Part shown: in pieces, positions 21,198 to 23,302 of the stretch
Layout of the letters: the number at the start of each line of letters is the position of its first letter
How positions within the stretch are numbered: the first letter of the stretch is position 1
DNA from: Gnetum montanum
Taxonomy: Eukaryota > Streptophyta > Gnetopsida > Gnetales > Gnetaceae
Reading direction: 5' to 3'
DNA: 23,302 bases
Assembly (NCBI GenBank): GCA_015680685.1
Contig: MNCI01005225.1
Location: 25,923-49,224, forward strand
The notes under the pieces: model-generated
Databases searched by the model: none
What the model was told of the DNA's origin: nothing
The model's input: the letters and a program-made list of their open reading frames with translations, nothing else
Translations under genes and position numbers: made by a program

Positions 21198-21955
21198 TGA
21201 TAATTTTTTATTAGAGACAATACACCAAACAAGGTTGTAGTGGAAAGGTTTTAAGTGGTAAGTATAAAGAAAAAAGAAAAGAGCCAGAGGAAACTTAACT
21301 AATATTTATTAGTTATAAGGTTTTTGAATACTTTTATTTTTTTTCTTCTTATGTTATGTCCACTTTTGTATTACAAGTGTCTTTGGGTCAAGGATACTTT
21401 ATTTGAGAGTTGGAGAGGGATTCTCCACATGAGTTGGTTTTGAATGAACTATGATCCCACCTCCAAAATATCCTCTATTGTAATCTTCATTTGTGACTTT
21501 GGTGAAGAGTTCCATGCTATTTGAGGGCTTATAGATCATATCAGTGTTCTTTGTTTCCTGATCCCTTTTTTTTAGCATGACTTCTTTAGTTACCATTAAG
21601 GGTTCATCCTACTCCTTAGGATAGAGGGTGGCTATTGTAGAAGAGGAACTTGTTCTTGTTTATAGTCTATGTGATCGTATTGAAAGAATACCTCACACTT
21701 TATCCATGGAAATTTATATCAGTTAGGATAGTTCAAATCTTGTGTCCTCAAAAGTAATTATGAATGGATGTAGGCTAGTGATTCATAATCTTTTTATATC
21801 ATCCTTAACGATGCTCCAAAGTTAAGTAAAACTCTTAAACAAATCCTAGGGGAATTGGAGAGTGCTACTTGCTTGGCTTAGCACTTGTTGAATCATGCGC
21901 AAATACTTCTAATTTAAAATGCTTAGCTTCACATAAGCAATGAATCTATCTTTTC

Positions 21956-21976
21956 TATATATATATATATATATAT
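21956..21976. repeat. (TA)n microsatellite
   Basis: About ten TA units without interruption. Confidence 0.9.
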
Positions 21977-22077
21977 TCTTCTCTTTTCTAATACTTACAA
22001 CCCTGATCTTATGCATACAAAGGAAGGAGAAGGAATGGTAGGAAAATATGACATAATGGATCCTTTAAGTCAACTTG

Positions 22078-22272
22078 TTGGAATTTGAACTTGAAAAGGC
22101 TAAAGAAGCAAAGGATGCTACCAAAAGTTCCATAAAATACATTAGGAAAGTCTATGATGGTTTGATTATATGTTGAGATGTAATTGACAAGGATGACACC
22201 ACTAAGGAAGAATGTGAAGCCTAATCCAAGATTATCAAAGATCTCCTTCAAGTTTTTAAATTAGCTACTTGA
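22078..22272 (+). pseudogene. Coiled-coil-like coding remnant
   Basis: Plus-strand frame of about 64 codons, interrupted by TGA at 22174 and TAA at 22222 and ending TGA at 22270. It reads as charged helix: LEFELEKAKEAKDATKSS, then DVIDKDDTTKEECEA, then SKIIKDLLQVFKLAT. It may be the C-terminal part of the same decayed ORF as 20092-20928, about 1.1 kb upstream, but the connection is not shown. Confidence 0.4.
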
Positions 22273-22411
22273 CTTCATCTATGTTTAATCCTTCCATATT
22301 TCCTCCTCATGATGTATCCCCTTCTTATATTTTTAATAAGCCTTTAATAATGCTTTTCCTCTTTTATTCTTCCACTTTGGCTCTTGAATCATGGTTTTCT
22401 TTGACACTAAA

Positions 22412-23302
22412 TGTAACACTCCATTTCTAGATGTTGATAAATATGATCATTCATTGTATTGCATGAAAATAATTTGGACCACTTGCTTAACTTATAAAAT
22501 GATTATGAATGATCATAGAATTGAAAAGAAAATAATAATGGAACTTCATTAATGAAATGGTTGTGTACACTATTAATAGTTTTGGGTTGTCTTACTCTGA
22601 CACTTAGGACCTTAGAGGTAATCTAGCACTACCACCAAGGTTAGGCCATTAGACCAATGGGGTAATCAGTCCTTTCTTGTCCTACTTTACTCATCTCTTG
22701 TTACTTTCTAATCTAACTTTGTAACTCCATGATGATATGATCTATAAGCCTGGCCTTATATGTCACATGTCAAACCCTTCCTCAAGGGGTACAAAGAATA
22801 GTTACAACTTTTCATAATGAGGCACCCCTTATTTAGAATACTAATTACATGATTAATAATATAATTTTACCCTTAAGAAGGGATAAGAGATTATAATTAG
22901 ATCTTCTAATGGGTGTGCTAGGCTCTGATGAGCGGTGAGGTACCCCTATGCTCAACCATACAAATACGAGCATTTCATGCATGATCAAGTCAAATTCTAA
23001 GGACTAAGTGCTTATGTGCCCTTGTGGAACAAGGATGGGTTGGTTGATCATTGTCTTCCCAAGCTTACCTATATGTCACGATTGTATGGTTAAGTAAGGT
23101 TGAGGCATATGATTTTTATAGTTTTTATGTTTTTATGTCTTGCTGCTAATAAGCGAGGAGAGAGAGATTACTAAGTGACTAATTTAACTTAATTACTGAT
23201 TAACTAAGCTTTAACTAATCTTAATACTAGTATTCGTTCTCACTTGCCGTACACATCCTAAACCAGTGCAACATTGCTGGGATTACCAAATGCTAATCGT
23301 TA
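22412..23302 (+). mobile_element. Possible LTR, cut by window end
   Basis: TGTAACACTCCATTTCTAGA at 22412 resembles the TGTAACACCCC start seen in many plant gypsy LTRs, one C-to-T change away. The remaining 890 bases have no coding potential, as an LTR would. The far end and any partner copy lie outside the window, so this rests on the start motif alone. Confidence 0.35.

Larger units (their letters stand above)
20929..22077. other. AT-rich region with two TA microsatellites
   Basis: No intact gene. TA dinucleotide runs lie at 21182-21197 and 21956-21976. A short open plus-strand stretch at about 21625-21710 (EEELVLVYSLCDRIERIPH) and a minus ORF at 21399-21596 look somewhat protein-like but cannot be assigned. 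Confidence 0.45.

Noticed and set aside
21399-21596. Minus-strand 65-codon ORF (KPSNSMELFTKVTNED)
   Set aside because: Composition is protein-like, but there is no family match, partner frame or context, so it is not listed as a gene.
22009-22251. Hydrophobic 80-codon minus-strand ORF
   Set aside because: Antisense of the charged coiled-coil remnant on the plus strand.
22931-22945. GGCTCTGATGAGCGG as a reverse tRNA-Met primer site
   Set aside because: Only nine bases agree with GGCTCTGATACCA and no LTR end is next to it.
1-23302. CRISPR array, tRNA or rRNA genes, bacterial operon
   Set aside because: No regularly spaced identical repeats with unique spacers, no cloverleaf or rRNA signature, and the content is clearly plant retroelement DNA.

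Overview
The window looks like plant nuclear DNA from a large, repeat-rich genome. It is AT-rich and poor in CpG, has no intact gene, and is packed with old Ty3/gypsy-type LTR-retrotransposon remains. The two long terminal repeats of the best-preserved element differ by about 15% over the 180 bp compared by hand, so the insertion is old. Old, slowly removed LTR elements would fit a gymnosperm, but this is inference: no gene here fixes the species. A single N at 11352 inside a duplicated 46-bp block points to a draft scaffold join.

Layout. 1-1510: no gene, but a hairpin and 31-bp tandem repeats (431-620) upstream of a TATA-like box (855-863). 1511-11750: Element I, a complete but decayed LTR element read on the minus strand. 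It has a 3' LTR (1511-2188), an extra ORF (2640-5179), an AT-rich non-coding spacer (5180-7801), a gag-protease ORF (7802-10720), a tRNA-Asp-like primer binding site (10822-10839) and a 5' LTR (10841-11750). I found no reverse transcriptase, RNase H or integrase. 11855-13408: Element III, a plus-strand gag/protease remnant followed by short tandem repeats. 13870-14309: a broken fragment of a host gene for a plant lysophosphatidic acid acyltransferase (LPAT), minus strand. 14500-16790: non-coding, T-rich repeats, one LTR-like start. 16790-18312: Element II, a minus-strand gag with Q/N-rich segment, zinc knuckle and protease. 18313-20090: non-coding with short duplications. 20092-20928 and 22078-22272: plus-strand remains of an unrecognised ORF, the second part coiled-coil-like. 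22412-end: a sequence opening like a plant LTR (TGTAACACTCC), cut by the window edge.

How it fits together. Three separate gag-protease remnants occur within about 11 kb, and none is followed by recognisable RT/integrase. Element I adds a second ORF (plant-transposon-like N-terminal part, Gln-rich linker, long coiled coil) in the place where Athila-type elements carry their env-like ORF. It is the best candidate here for an undescribed non-autonomous element family. Most stop codons in these frames are what C-to-T decay of Gln, Arg or Trp codons would give, as expected of methylated, silenced DNA.
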